Below, one piece after another: positions 8,950 to 17,243 of a DNA stretch of 64,000 nucleotides. Within the stretch, counting starts at the first letter, position 1; every line of letters starts with the position of its first letter. The stretch comes from Flavobacterium limicola (GTDB lineage Bacteria; Bacteroidota; Bacteroidia; Flavobacteriales; Flavobacteriaceae). Location of the stretch: assembly GCF_003634755.1 (NCBI RefSeq), contig NZ_RBXA01000001.1, forward strand, positions 124,001 to 188,000. Reading direction: 5' to 3'. The notes below the pieces were generated by a model. It had not been told where the DNA came from, did no database searches, and saw only the letters and a list, made by a program, of their open reading frames with translations. The position numbers and the translations under genes are program-made.

Positions 8950-10554
8950 TTAGTATCCAGGGTTTTGAATTAAAGTTGGGTTAGCTTGAATTGCCGTTGC
9001 AGGGATTGGCATAAGATTACGGTAAGATGCTGTAGAAGTACCGTTTTTAACGCCACCTTTCCATTGCCATATTTTACTTGAACCTGTAAATTTGTCAAAT
9101 CGAATTAAATCTGTTCTTCTGTGACATTCCCAAAACAATTCTCTACCTCTTTCTGCTAGAATAAAATCAAGGGTTAAGTCTGTAGCTGTAACTGCAGTTG
9201 CACCAGCTCTGGTTCTTAACTGGTTAATATAAGTAACCGCTGTTGGAATAAGTCCACCTGCACCACCTCTTAATGTAGCTTCTGCATACATTAAATAAAC
9301 ATCTGACATTCTAAACATTGGAAAATCAATATCAGGAATATCGTTTCTTTGAGCAGGGCTACCATCTGCTTTTTTATTGATATATTTTGTAACGGCATAG
9401 CCATTTGTAAAGGTACCTACTGCATCAATATCTAATGTCTGACCGTTAGTATAAAAACTACCTCTTTTATCAGCAGTCCCTGTTTCGTCAGGGAAGGATT
9501 GAACAAATTCTTTTCTTGTTCTAATTCCTTGCCATCCGCCATCCATACCTCTGTCACCTGCAACCATAGATCCTCCAATAGAAGCGTGCATAATAAAACT
9601 CATTCCTGCACCTGTTGCTCTTATTAAATTACCATCACTTACTACAGGAAAAATGATTTCATTTTGAGAACCGTTAGTATTGTTATCCGCAGAAAATAAA
9701 TATCTATAAGGAACATTTGCAAAAGAGTATGCTGAATTTATTACATCATTACAAGCAGTAATACATTCTGTGTTTTTTGCTGTACCAGTATACACTTTTG
9801 CGTTTAAGTAAATCTTAGCTAATAAAAACTTAGCGGCTGTTTTATCAATTCTTCCGTATTCATTAGCTTTAGATGCTTTTAAACTATTATCTAAATCTTT
9901 CAATTCGTTTTCAACGAAAGCGAATACTTCTGCTCTTGATTTTTGAACTGGATTATAAAATCCTACTGGATCAGCCTCAGTTGTAATAGGCACATTTCCA
10001 AATAAATCCATTAATTGAACATAGTCAAAAGCTCTTAAAAAACGAGCTTCTGCTCTAAAAGTGGCGATTTCTGCTTTCAGAGCAGCATCAACTCCTCTAG
10101 CCTCTAATTTATCATCGCTTGTCTGTCTTAAAAACTCATTTGCAAGACTTATCTGATAAAAAGATCTGGAATATACTCCATATAAAAACTCATTATTCGG
10201 AGTCCATGTTTGAGTGTTCATAGTAGGCAGTGAACCATCAGCCCAAGCAATAATTGCTTCATCAGTTGTGAACTCTTGCATCACAAAAAGCAATCTTAAG
10301 TAACTGCTAAAATCGCCTCCAATTCCAGAGATATCTCCGCTAGAATCTCCATCATTTCCTCCTACATATAAACCAGCATACAATTTTGCTAATACTTTTT
10401 TATATGAACTAGGATCCTTAAAGAAAACTTCTGATAGAAATTCATCATCATCTTTTGGAGTTACGTTCAGGTCATCGCTACATGAAGTAAAAGCGATATT
10501 CATTCCTAAAATCATTAGAAGTAAATAACTTATTTTTTTAAATGATATTTTCAT
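8950..10554 (-). CDS. susD: SusD/RagB-family glycan-binding lipoprotein
   Basis: A 534-residue outer-membrane lipoprotein. The signal peptide ends at the lipobox FTSC, and mature CSDDLNV matches a surface-export signal. The fold signatures are the N-terminal TPR-like helices (RAEARFLRAFDYVQLMDLFG near 160-180) and the C-terminal FILAERGRELFWECHRRTDLIRF. It caps the SusC transporter and captures oligosaccharide. It is 41 bp downstream of susC and cotranscribed with it. Nearby genes (three GH13 enzymes, GH65) point to starch/maltodextrin as ligand. Confidence 0.95.
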   Translation of the reverse strand: MKISFKKISYLLLMILGMNIAFTSCSDDLNVTPKDDDEFLSEVFFKDPSSYKKVLAKLYAGLYVGGNDGDSSGDISGIGGDFSSYLRLLFVMQEFTTDEAIIAWADGSLPTMNTQTWTPNNEFLYGVYSRSFYQISLANEFLRQTSDDKLEARGVDAALKAEIATFRAEARFLRAFDYVQLMDLFGNVPITTEADPVGFYNPVQKSRAEVFAFVENELKDLDNSLKASKANEYGRIDKTAAKFLLAKIYLNAKVYTGTAKNTECITACNDVINSAYSFANVPYRYLFSADNNTNGSQNEIIFPVVSDGNLIRATGAGMSFIMHASIGGSMVAGDRGMDGGWQGIRTRKEFVQSFPDETGTADKRGSFYTNGQTLDIDAVGTFTNGYAVTKYINKKADGSPAQRNDIPDIDFPMFRMSDVYLMYAEATLRGGAGGLIPTAVTYINQLRTRAGATAVTATDLTLDFILAERGRELFWECHRRTDLIRFDKFTGSSKIWQWKGGVKNGTSTASYRNLMPIPATAIQANPTLIQNPGY

Positions 10555-10595
10555 TTTATTCGTTTTTAAATTTTATTTATATAAAAAATATATAA

Positions 10596-13571
10596 TTAGA
10601 AATTAGCATTTACGCCAAATACAAAAGTTCTAGCGCGTGGATAGACAGAACCGTCAACACCTGAGAAATTTTCTGGATCTAGTCCGTCATATTTACTGAA
10701 CACTAAAGCATTTTGAACCCCTAATGAAAATCGTAATGACACATCTTTAAGTAATGATTTATCCATACTGTACCCAACAGTTACGTTATCTAATTTTATA
10801 AAAGAAGCATCTTTTACAAAATAATCAGATAAATAACGTTGTGTACCATTGTCTTCAAAAGTGAAGCCTGTTGCATAATAATCAGGTGTAATATTTGCTA
10901 AATCAGAATCTCTTCTCAATGCAGCTTGTAAATATCCTTTATCCGAATTAATGTTATCGAAGATGAAATTTCCTAGACTTGCTCTCCAACTCATTGTAAA
11001 ATCGAATTTTTTATAATTCAAAGTACTAAACAATCCAAAAGTATAATCGGCATTTGGTTTATGAAAACGGTATCTATCGCTATTATCAATTTTACCATCT
11101 GCGTTTCTATCTACATAAGCACCTTGAATAGGTCTCTTGTTTGTATCATATAATTGCTCAAAAACATAAAATGCACCCGGATTAAATCCAACTGAATTAA
11201 TTTTTACTTTATTATTACTCCCTCCGGCTATATTATCACCCGTTTCATAGCCTTGAAATCCTGGAACTGTAAGTCCTAAATCGGTAATCTCTTGGTGTAT
11301 GTAAGCCGTGTTAAAAGCAAGATTCCAGTTCAAGTTTTCATTTTTAACAACATCTGCATTAATATTAAATTCAATACCTTTAGTTGTAACACTTCCGATA
11401 TTTGAAAAACCTGAATTTCTTAAGTTTGCACCATCGGGATAAGCGATATCAGCTAAAAGATCATTTGCCTCTTTCTGAAAATAATTTACTGACCCATTGA
11501 TTCTGTCATTGAATAAACCATAATCTAAACCAATATTAATCTCACTAGTTTCTTCCCATTTAATATCCTTATTATATCCTTCCGTTTTTGCTACCTGGTA
11601 TGCTGTACTTCCAAATATGTAATTTGAATTAACCGTACCTAAAGTAACTCTTCTCAAGTAGTCATAAGATGCAGAAATATCTTGTTGTCCAGTTGTACCG
11701 TATCCTACCCTTAATTTCAAACCAGATACTGTTTCGTTATCTTTCAAAAAAGACTCTTCAGCTATATTCCAAGCAAAAGCAGCTCCAGCAAAATTACCCC
11801 ATCTGTTCTCTTCTGAGAAACGAGAAGTTCCATCTCTTCTGTAATTTAGAGTAATCAAATACCTACTATCATACCCTAAATTAGCTCGGCCAAAATAAGA
11901 TTGTAAATTTATATCTGGATCTGTAGCAACATCTTGAGCTGGATTTGGACGTCTTAAGTCTCCACTTACATATCCTTCTCTTTCGAACATCTGATAGTTA
12001 TAGCCTCCCGTTAAATCTACTTTAAATTTCCCAAATTCCTTAACATAATTTAAATAAGCATTTAAATTTTTGTTTTGGCGTGTATCAGTATATTTTTTAT
12101 AATCTCCAACATTAGTCCATTGCCCTGATGAAAAAGTATTTAATTGAAATCCAGTAATACTATTAGGACTAGTTTCCTCAAAACCATTGCTGTCAAATTT
12201 ATCAATCCCTAATTCAGCAACTGCTCTTAATTCTTCTAAAAAATGAAATTTATAATCAACTCTAATATTACCCCATTTTCTTGTAGATGTTGACCTTCTG
12301 TTATTTTGATTCAATAAAGCTACTGGATTTTTTGCTGCCAATAAATTCACGTCCCCATTAGCTTCTAACCATTCAAAATACCCTCCATAACGAGAACCAT
12401 CTTGATAAACAGATTGCGTAGGATCAAACCCTATTGCACTTCCAATAACTCTTCCTTCATCTTGAAATTGATTTTTACCAAATGATAAATTTCCATTAAT
12501 ATCAATCTTCAAATGATTATCAAGAAAAGTTGGATTTAAAGATAATGATGTAGTAGTTCTTTCAAAACTAGTATTTTTCAAAATACCTGGCGTATTGGTG
12601 TTCCCTACAGAAATTCTTGCTGGAAGTTTCTTAAACAGAGAGCCGCTTACAGCAATATTATTGTCCGAAGTAAAAACATTGCTAAATATTTCATCTTGCC
12701 AATCCGTATTAGCAGTACCTAATTTTGCTTTTTGTGCAGCAGACCCATTTGCATTAACCAAAGCACGAAACTCATCCGCACTTAAGACATCTACTGTATT
12801 TGCTACTGTACTTAAACCGGTTTGCGAATTAAATGAAACTTTCAATCCATCTTTAGAACCTTTTTTAGTTGTAATTACAATTACCCCATTTGCTGCTCTT
12901 GATCCATAAATTGCAGCTGCGGAAGCATCTTTTAAAACAGTAAAAGTTTCAATGTCATTAGGATCTATTGTAGATAATATACTTGTAGAACCATTTGGAA
13001 CAGCATTACTCAATGGCAATCCGTCTAAAACAATCAAAGGCTCATTGGAAGCATTCAAAGATGACCCACCTCTAATTCTAATGTTAGCTTTTGCACCAGG
13101 GGATCCACCTCCGGTAATACTTACTCCCGCAACACGCCCTGTAATCAAGCTTTCAGCAGTAACATTTTGTCCTTTATTAAAATCTTTAGCCGCTAAAACT
13201 GTAACCGCACCGGTCGCATCTTTTTTCTTAACAGTCCCGTACCCAACCTGAACTACAACTTCCTGCAATTGATTAGCATCTTCTTCTAAAGAGACATTTA
13301 ATGAATTCTGAGTAACATAGTCTACAACAGTATTTTTGTATCCAATGTAAGAGAATACGATTTTATCGCCTTTCTTAATTTTAGTCAACTGGTATTTACC
13401 ATCAAAATCAGTAGAAACACCATTTGCGGCACCTTGCACATTTACATTTACTCCCGGAATAGGCTGTCCTGACACTTTATCAAGAACAATCCCACTAACT
13501 GTATTCTGAGCCAGAATACTAAAAGGGAGCAGCAGTAATAAAATCAACAACTTTTTATAAATTGTTTTCAT
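10596..13571 (-). CDS. susC: SusC-family TonB-dependent outer-membrane transporter
   Basis: A 991-residue SusC/RagA-type receptor. After a signal peptide ending in ILAQ comes a CarboxypepD_reg-like domain (about 22-105; VSGIVLDKVSGQPIPGVNV), a TonB-box-like stretch, the plug domain (about 115-230; RIRGGSSLNASNEPLIVLDG) and a 22-strand barrel ending in an aromatic residue (FVFGVNANF). It imports the oligosaccharides presented by SusD, using TonB energy. It is the first gene of the leftward susC-susD-susE-amylase operon and diverges from the LacI-type regulator. Confidence 0.96.
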   Translation of the reverse strand: MKTIYKKLLILLLLLPFSILAQNTVSGIVLDKVSGQPIPGVNVNVQGAANGVSTDFDGKYQLTKIKKGDKIVFSYIGYKNTVVDYVTQNSLNVSLEEDANQLQEVVVQVGYGTVKKKDATGAVTVLAAKDFNKGQNVTAESLITGRVAGVSITGGGSPGAKANIRIRGGSSLNASNEPLIVLDGLPLSNAVPNGSTSILSTIDPNDIETFTVLKDASAAAIYGSRAANGVIVITTKKGSKDGLKVSFNSQTGLSTVANTVDVLSADEFRALVNANGSAAQKAKLGTANTDWQDEIFSNVFTSDNNIAVSGSLFKKLPARISVGNTNTPGILKNTSFERTTTSLSLNPTFLDNHLKIDINGNLSFGKNQFQDEGRVIGSAIGFDPTQSVYQDGSRYGGYFEWLEANGDVNLLAAKNPVALLNQNNRRSTSTRKWGNIRVDYKFHFLEELRAVAELGIDKFDSNGFEETSPNSITGFQLNTFSSGQWTNVGDYKKYTDTRQNKNLNAYLNYVKEFGKFKVDLTGGYNYQMFEREGYVSGDLRRPNPAQDVATDPDINLQSYFGRANLGYDSRYLITLNYRRDGTSRFSEENRWGNFAGAAFAWNIAEESFLKDNETVSGLKLRVGYGTTGQQDISASYDYLRRVTLGTVNSNYIFGSTAYQVAKTEGYNKDIKWEETSEINIGLDYGLFNDRINGSVNYFQKEANDLLADIAYPDGANLRNSGFSNIGSVTTKGIEFNINADVVKNENLNWNLAFNTAYIHQEITDLGLTVPGFQGYETGDNIAGGSNNKVKINSVGFNPGAFYVFEQLYDTNKRPIQGAYVDRNADGKIDNSDRYRFHKPNADYTFGLFSTLNYKKFDFTMSWRASLGNFIFDNINSDKGYLQAALRRDSDLANITPDYYATGFTFEDNGTQRYLSDYFVKDASFIKLDNVTVGYSMDKSLLKDVSLRFSLGVQNALVFSKYDGLDPENFSGVDGSVYPRARTFVFGVNANF

Positions 13572-13806
13572 ACTTTTTGTTTAAATTAATTTAATTTTTG
13601 GTTTATTTTTCATGCTTAACTATTACTTCGAATGTTAAATTTATGTAAATTTTGTTACGCTCGACAACAGCGCTTTTTATTTGAGTTACGAAAACGTAAT
13701 AGTGTTGAAAACTTTCTGATTTATATAAATTTTTACCACTTTAATTACCATTTGTAAAATTAAATTTTACCTTTAGTAAGAAATAAATTTTTACCACATC
13801 TTCACC
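13572..13806. promoter_or_regulatory. Divergent susC / lacI control region
   Basis: A 235-bp AT-rich gap between divergent genes. It holds a palindrome TTACGAAAACGTAA (13686-13699), a reasonable LacI-family operator candidate, and two exact copies of TAAATTTTTACCAC (13726-13739 and 13784-13797) with a shorter related copy at 13761-13771. I did not find a full Bacteroidota promoter (TTG plus TAnnTTTG) in either direction. Regulation by the adjacent LacI-type protein is inferred. Confidence 0.6.
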
Positions 13807-14829
13807 ATGAAAAGGAAAATAACACTTAAACAAATTGCTAAAGAACTTGACGTTTCAATTTCTACCGTTTCAAAATCTTTAAGAAACAGCTTAGAAATCA
13901 GTGAAGAAACTAGACTCAAGGTACAGGCTTTTGCTAAATTCTACAATTACAAACCTAACAATATTGCCCTTAGTCTAAAAAACAGAAAAACCAAAACGAT
14001 TGGAATCATCATTCCTGAAATTGTACACCATTTCTTTTCAACGGTCATCAATGGCATAGAGCACGTAGCCAATGAAAACGGGTATAGCGTTATCATTTGC
14101 CTGTCAGACGATTCCTTTGACAAAGAAGTACTTAACATGGAAATGTTAGCTAATGGCAGTATTGATGGATTCATTATGTCACTTTCAAAAGAAACGCAGT
14201 TCAAAGCAGATTTTCATCACATCACAGAGGTTATCGATCAGGGAATGCCCGTAGTAATGTTTGACAGAGTCACTAATGAAGTCCTTTGTGACAAAGTAAT
14301 CATAGACGATAAGTTAGCAGCTTACGAAGCAGTTCAAAGTTTGATTGATAAAGGTCGAAAAAAAATTGCCCTGGTAACTACAGTAGATTACGTAAGTGTC
14401 GGAAAACTTCGAACTGACGGCTACGTAAAAGCATTACTTGACAATGAAATACCATTTGATGAAAACCTGATTATAAAAATTGAAGATGTGGACACTTGTG
14501 AAATCACCATTGGAAAACTTCTCGAAGACAAAGCTATTGATGCCGTTTTTGCAGTGAACGAACTTTTTGCAGTGACGATAATTAAAACAGCTAACAAAAT
14601 AGGATTAAATGTTCCTAAAGACTTAGCAGTCATCGCTTTTACGGATGGAATTATTTCAAAATATTCTACTCCAACTATTACCACCGTAAGCCAAAGCGGA
14701 ATAAAAATGGGAAATAAAGCAGCTAAAATGTTAATAGACAGACTTGAATCTGAAGATCAGGATGAGGACGAAAACTATAAAACCGAAGTAATAGAAACTC
14801 ATTTGATAGAAAGAGAATCTACAAATTAG
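13807..14829 (+). CDS. LacI-family transcriptional regulator of the starch/maltose locus
   Basis: A 340-residue repressor/activator. The N-terminal LacI helix-turn-helix (residues 5-25, ITLKQIAKELDVSISTVSK) and hinge helix are followed by a periplasmic-binding-like sensor domain (about 60-335; TIGIIIPEIVHHFFSTVINGI, DGFIMSLSKET, and VIAFTDGIISKYSTPTITTV). It should bind a sugar, probably maltose or a maltooligosaccharide, and control the divergent sus operon and the downstream transporter/phosphorylase genes. The next gene is about 300 bp away with its own likely promoter, so the regulator may be transcribed alone. Confidence 0.93.
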   Translation: MKRKITLKQIAKELDVSISTVSKSLRNSLEISEETRLKVQAFAKFYNYKPNNIALSLKNRKTKTIGIIIPEIVHHFFSTVINGIEHVANENGYSVIICLSDDSFDKEVLNMEMLANGSIDGFIMSLSKETQFKADFHHITEVIDQGMPVVMFDRVTNEVLCDKVIIDDKLAAYEAVQSLIDKGRKKIALVTTVDYVSVGKLRTDGYVKALLDNEIPFDENLIIKIEDVDTCEITIGKLLEDKAIDAVFAVNELFAVTIIKTANKIGLNVPKDLAVIAFTDGIISKYSTPTITTVSQSGIKMGNKAAKMLIDRLESEDQDEDENYKTEVIETHLIERESTN

Positions 14830-15126
14830 ATGAGCTGGATAAAATTCTGAATTTAAAATATTTATTTAGGTATAATTCTAATTACCAATTTTGGAAACTA
14901 ATAATCTAAGAAGTCTAAAAATGTAACTAATCTAAGTAGGCCATTCTGTATTTTATTCAGTACTACAACCTTGTAGTTAAAAATGTTTCTCTTTTTTTGT
15001 TTCTGAAAAACAAAAATTTGAAATATATTTTTATATTTACCCCATCAAAGCTTTAACTTTTACTTCGAAAATAAGATAAGTTTTGATAAGCATAGCGCTT
15101 ATCGTATTCATTTTTAAATTACGATA
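14830..15126 (+). promoter_or_regulatory. Region upstream of the maltose uptake/phosphorolysis genes
   Basis: Non-coding. It has a 16-bp palindrome ACTACAACCTTGTAGT (14962-14977) and an inverted repeat GATAAGCATAGCGCTTATC (15085-15103) that ends 23 bp before the transporter start. Either could be an operator; the first could also form the lacI 3' hairpin, although it has no strong T-run. TTACTTCGAA at 15060-15069 also occurs upstream of susC (13623-13632), but one shared 10-mer may be chance. Confidence 0.45.
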
Positions 15127-16491
15127 ATGGAAAAGCGTAGATTAAGTTTCTGGGAAATTTGGAACATGAGTTTTGGTTTCTTGGGAATACAGATGGGTTT
15201 TGCCCTTCAAAATGCTAATGCCAGCAGAATTCTTCAAATTTTTGGTGCTGATGTTCACGAACTTTCTTGGTTTTGGATCATTGCTCCTCTAATGGGACTT
15301 ATTGTACAACCAATAATAGGACATTATAGCGACAAAACTTGGGGTAAGTTCGGCAGAAGAAAACCTTTCTTTTTAGTAGGTGCTTTACTAGCATCCGTTG
15401 GTTTAATATTAATGCCTCAAGCCGAAATTTTTATTGCTTTTCTACCTGCCTTATGGGTTGGTGCAGGAATGCTGATGATTATGGATGCTTCTTTCAATAT
15501 TGCCATGGAGCCTTTCAGAGCTTTAGTGGGAGATAATTTAAGAACAGACCAAAGAACACTTGGGTTTAGCGTACAAACCGCATTAATTGGCTTTGGTGCT
15601 GTTATTGGTTCATTATTACCTTATGTATTAACGAATTATTTTGGCGTTTCAAATAGAGATGAGGATGGCGGTGTTCCTATGCACTTGATTTTATCATTTG
15701 TAATTGGAGCCATTATTCTTGTAGGCTCGATTATGGTTTCCATATTTACGACCAAAGAATATTCTCCGGAAGAATTATTACAATTTGAGGATGAAATGGC
15801 ACATCAGGAAACTAAAATTGCAGATGCCAATGCTAAAGAATCCAGTTTATTAGACATTTTTGATGATTTCAGAAAAATGCCCACGACTATGCGACAATTA
15901 AGCTGGGTACAATTTTTCTCTTGGTTTGGTCTTTTTGGAATGTGGGTTTTTACCACTCCAGCCATAGCCCATCATATTTATGGCTTACCCATTTCAGACA
16001 GCAAAAGCGAAGCCTATCAAAACGCAGGAGACTGGGTAGGAGTCCTTTTTGGAATTTACAATTTAGTTTCTGCTTTCTATGCCTTTGCACTACCGTATAT
16101 CGCAAAAAAAGTAGGAAGGAAATTAACGCATTCTATCTCCTTAATTATTGGTGGACTCGGATTAATTTCCATCTATTTTGTACCCAATGAAGACTGGCTT
16201 ATCTTATCCATGATAGGTGTTGGAATCGCATGGGCAAGTATTTTATCTATGCCGTATGCCATATTAGCGGGATCAATCTCTCCAATGAAAATGGGAGTTT
16301 ACATGGGTATTTTCAACTTCTTTATCGTTATTCCCCAAATTATCAATGCCTTGATTGGCGGACCGTTAGTTAAATATTTATACAATGACAATGCCATATT
16401 TGCATTAGTTACCAGTGGCGTCAGCTTCTTGATTGCTGCTATTTTAGTAGTGAAAGTAAAAGATGTTGATGACGTAATAAAACAACAATAA
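15127..16491 (+). CDS. MFS sugar transporter (SLC45/GPH-like), likely maltose uptake
   Basis: A 454-residue inner-membrane protein with about 12 hydrophobic segments. It begins FWEIWNMSFGFLGIQMGFALQNANASRI and has the loop 2-3 motif GHYSDKTWGKFGRRKPF, typical of SLC45/GPH-like sugar:cation symporters. It should bring maltose or maltodextrin from periplasm to cytoplasm for the phosphorylase encoded downstream. Its stop codon overlaps the pgmB start by one base (TAATG), which indicates tight coupling. The substrate is inferred from neighbours. Confidence 0.88.
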   Translation: MEKRRLSFWEIWNMSFGFLGIQMGFALQNANASRILQIFGADVHELSWFWIIAPLMGLIVQPIIGHYSDKTWGKFGRRKPFFLVGALLASVGLILMPQAEIFIAFLPALWVGAGMLMIMDASFNIAMEPFRALVGDNLRTDQRTLGFSVQTALIGFGAVIGSLLPYVLTNYFGVSNRDEDGGVPMHLILSFVIGAIILVGSIMVSIFTTKEYSPEELLQFEDEMAHQETKIADANAKESSLLDIFDDFRKMPTTMRQLSWVQFFSWFGLFGMWVFTTPAIAHHIYGLPISDSKSEAYQNAGDWVGVLFGIYNLVSAFYAFALPYIAKKVGRKLTHSISLIIGGLGLISIYFVPNEDWLILSMIGVGIAWASILSMPYAILAGSISPMKMGVYMGIFNFFIVIPQIINALIGGPLVKYLYNDNAIFALVTSGVSFLIAAILVVKVKDVDDVIKQQ

Positions 16492-17147
16492 TGAATACAA
16501 AAGCATTTATATTCGACCTGGACGGAGTGATTGTTGACACGGCTAAATACCATTATTTAGCATGGCAAAAAATCGCAAATGAATTAAATATCGAATTTAC
16601 ACACGAACATAATGAATTATTAAAAGGAGTAAGCCGCGTGCGCTCTTTAGATATTATATTAGAATTAGGAAAAGTAACGGCCTCACAAGAAGATAAAGAC
16701 AGATGGTTAGTTCAAAAAAATGAGGAATACTTATCCTATTTAGTTGACATGAATGAAAGTGAGATTCTTCCTGGAGTCTTTCCTATTTTAAAATTTTTAA
16801 AAGAAAACAACCAACCCATCGCATTGGGTTCAGCCAGTAAAAATGCCAGACCTATTTTGGAAAAAACAGGACTACTCCCTTATTTTGATGCTATTGTGGA
16901 TGGAAATGATGTGACCAATGCCAAACCAGATCCTGAAGTTTTCCTAATAGCTGCAAAACTATTGAACATCACTCCAGAAAATTCAATTGTTTTTGAAGAT
17001 TCAGTGGCGGGAGTTCAAGCCGCGAATATTGGTAATATGACCAGTATAGGAATAGGTGAAGCAAACACATTACACGAAGCAAAATACATCTTCAACGATT
17101 TTACAACCATCGACACGCACTTCATAGAAGAATTAATTAAAGAATAA
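16491..17147 (+). CDS. pgmB: Beta-phosphoglucomutase
   Basis: A 218-residue HAD-superfamily enzyme converting beta-glucose 1-phosphate to glucose 6-phosphate. Motif I is FDLDGVIVDT (nucleophile D9, acid/base D11). The cap has the substrate-specificity loop near LKGVSRVRSLDIIL, motif II is GSASKNA, motif III is near NAKPDPEVF, and motif IV is FEDSVAGVQAA. It overlaps the transporter by one base and lies 96 bp before the GH65 gene, whose phosphorolysis product is its substrate. The pairing strongly supports the maltose phosphorylase route. Confidence 0.95.
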   Translation: MNTKAFIFDLDGVIVDTAKYHYLAWQKIANELNIEFTHEHNELLKGVSRVRSLDIILELGKVTASQEDKDRWLVQKNEEYLSYLVDMNESEILPGVFPILKFLKENNQPIALGSASKNARPILEKTGLLPYFDAIVDGNDVTNAKPDPEVFLIAAKLLNITPENSIVFEDSVAGVQAANIGNMTSIGIGEANTLHEAKYIFNDFTTIDTHFIEELIKE

Positions 17148-17243
17148 AAAACAAGATTCAAAAACAAGAAAAAAGGATCAGATTGTATGTGACCCACAAC
17201 AATCTTTGAATTTTTAATTATTGAATTTTTAAATAAAAAAAGA

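Noticed and set aside
13623..15069. TTACTTCGAA shared by the susC and transporter upstream regions
   Set aside because: A single shared 10-mer in AT-rich DNA can easily be chance; no spacing or extended match supports it.
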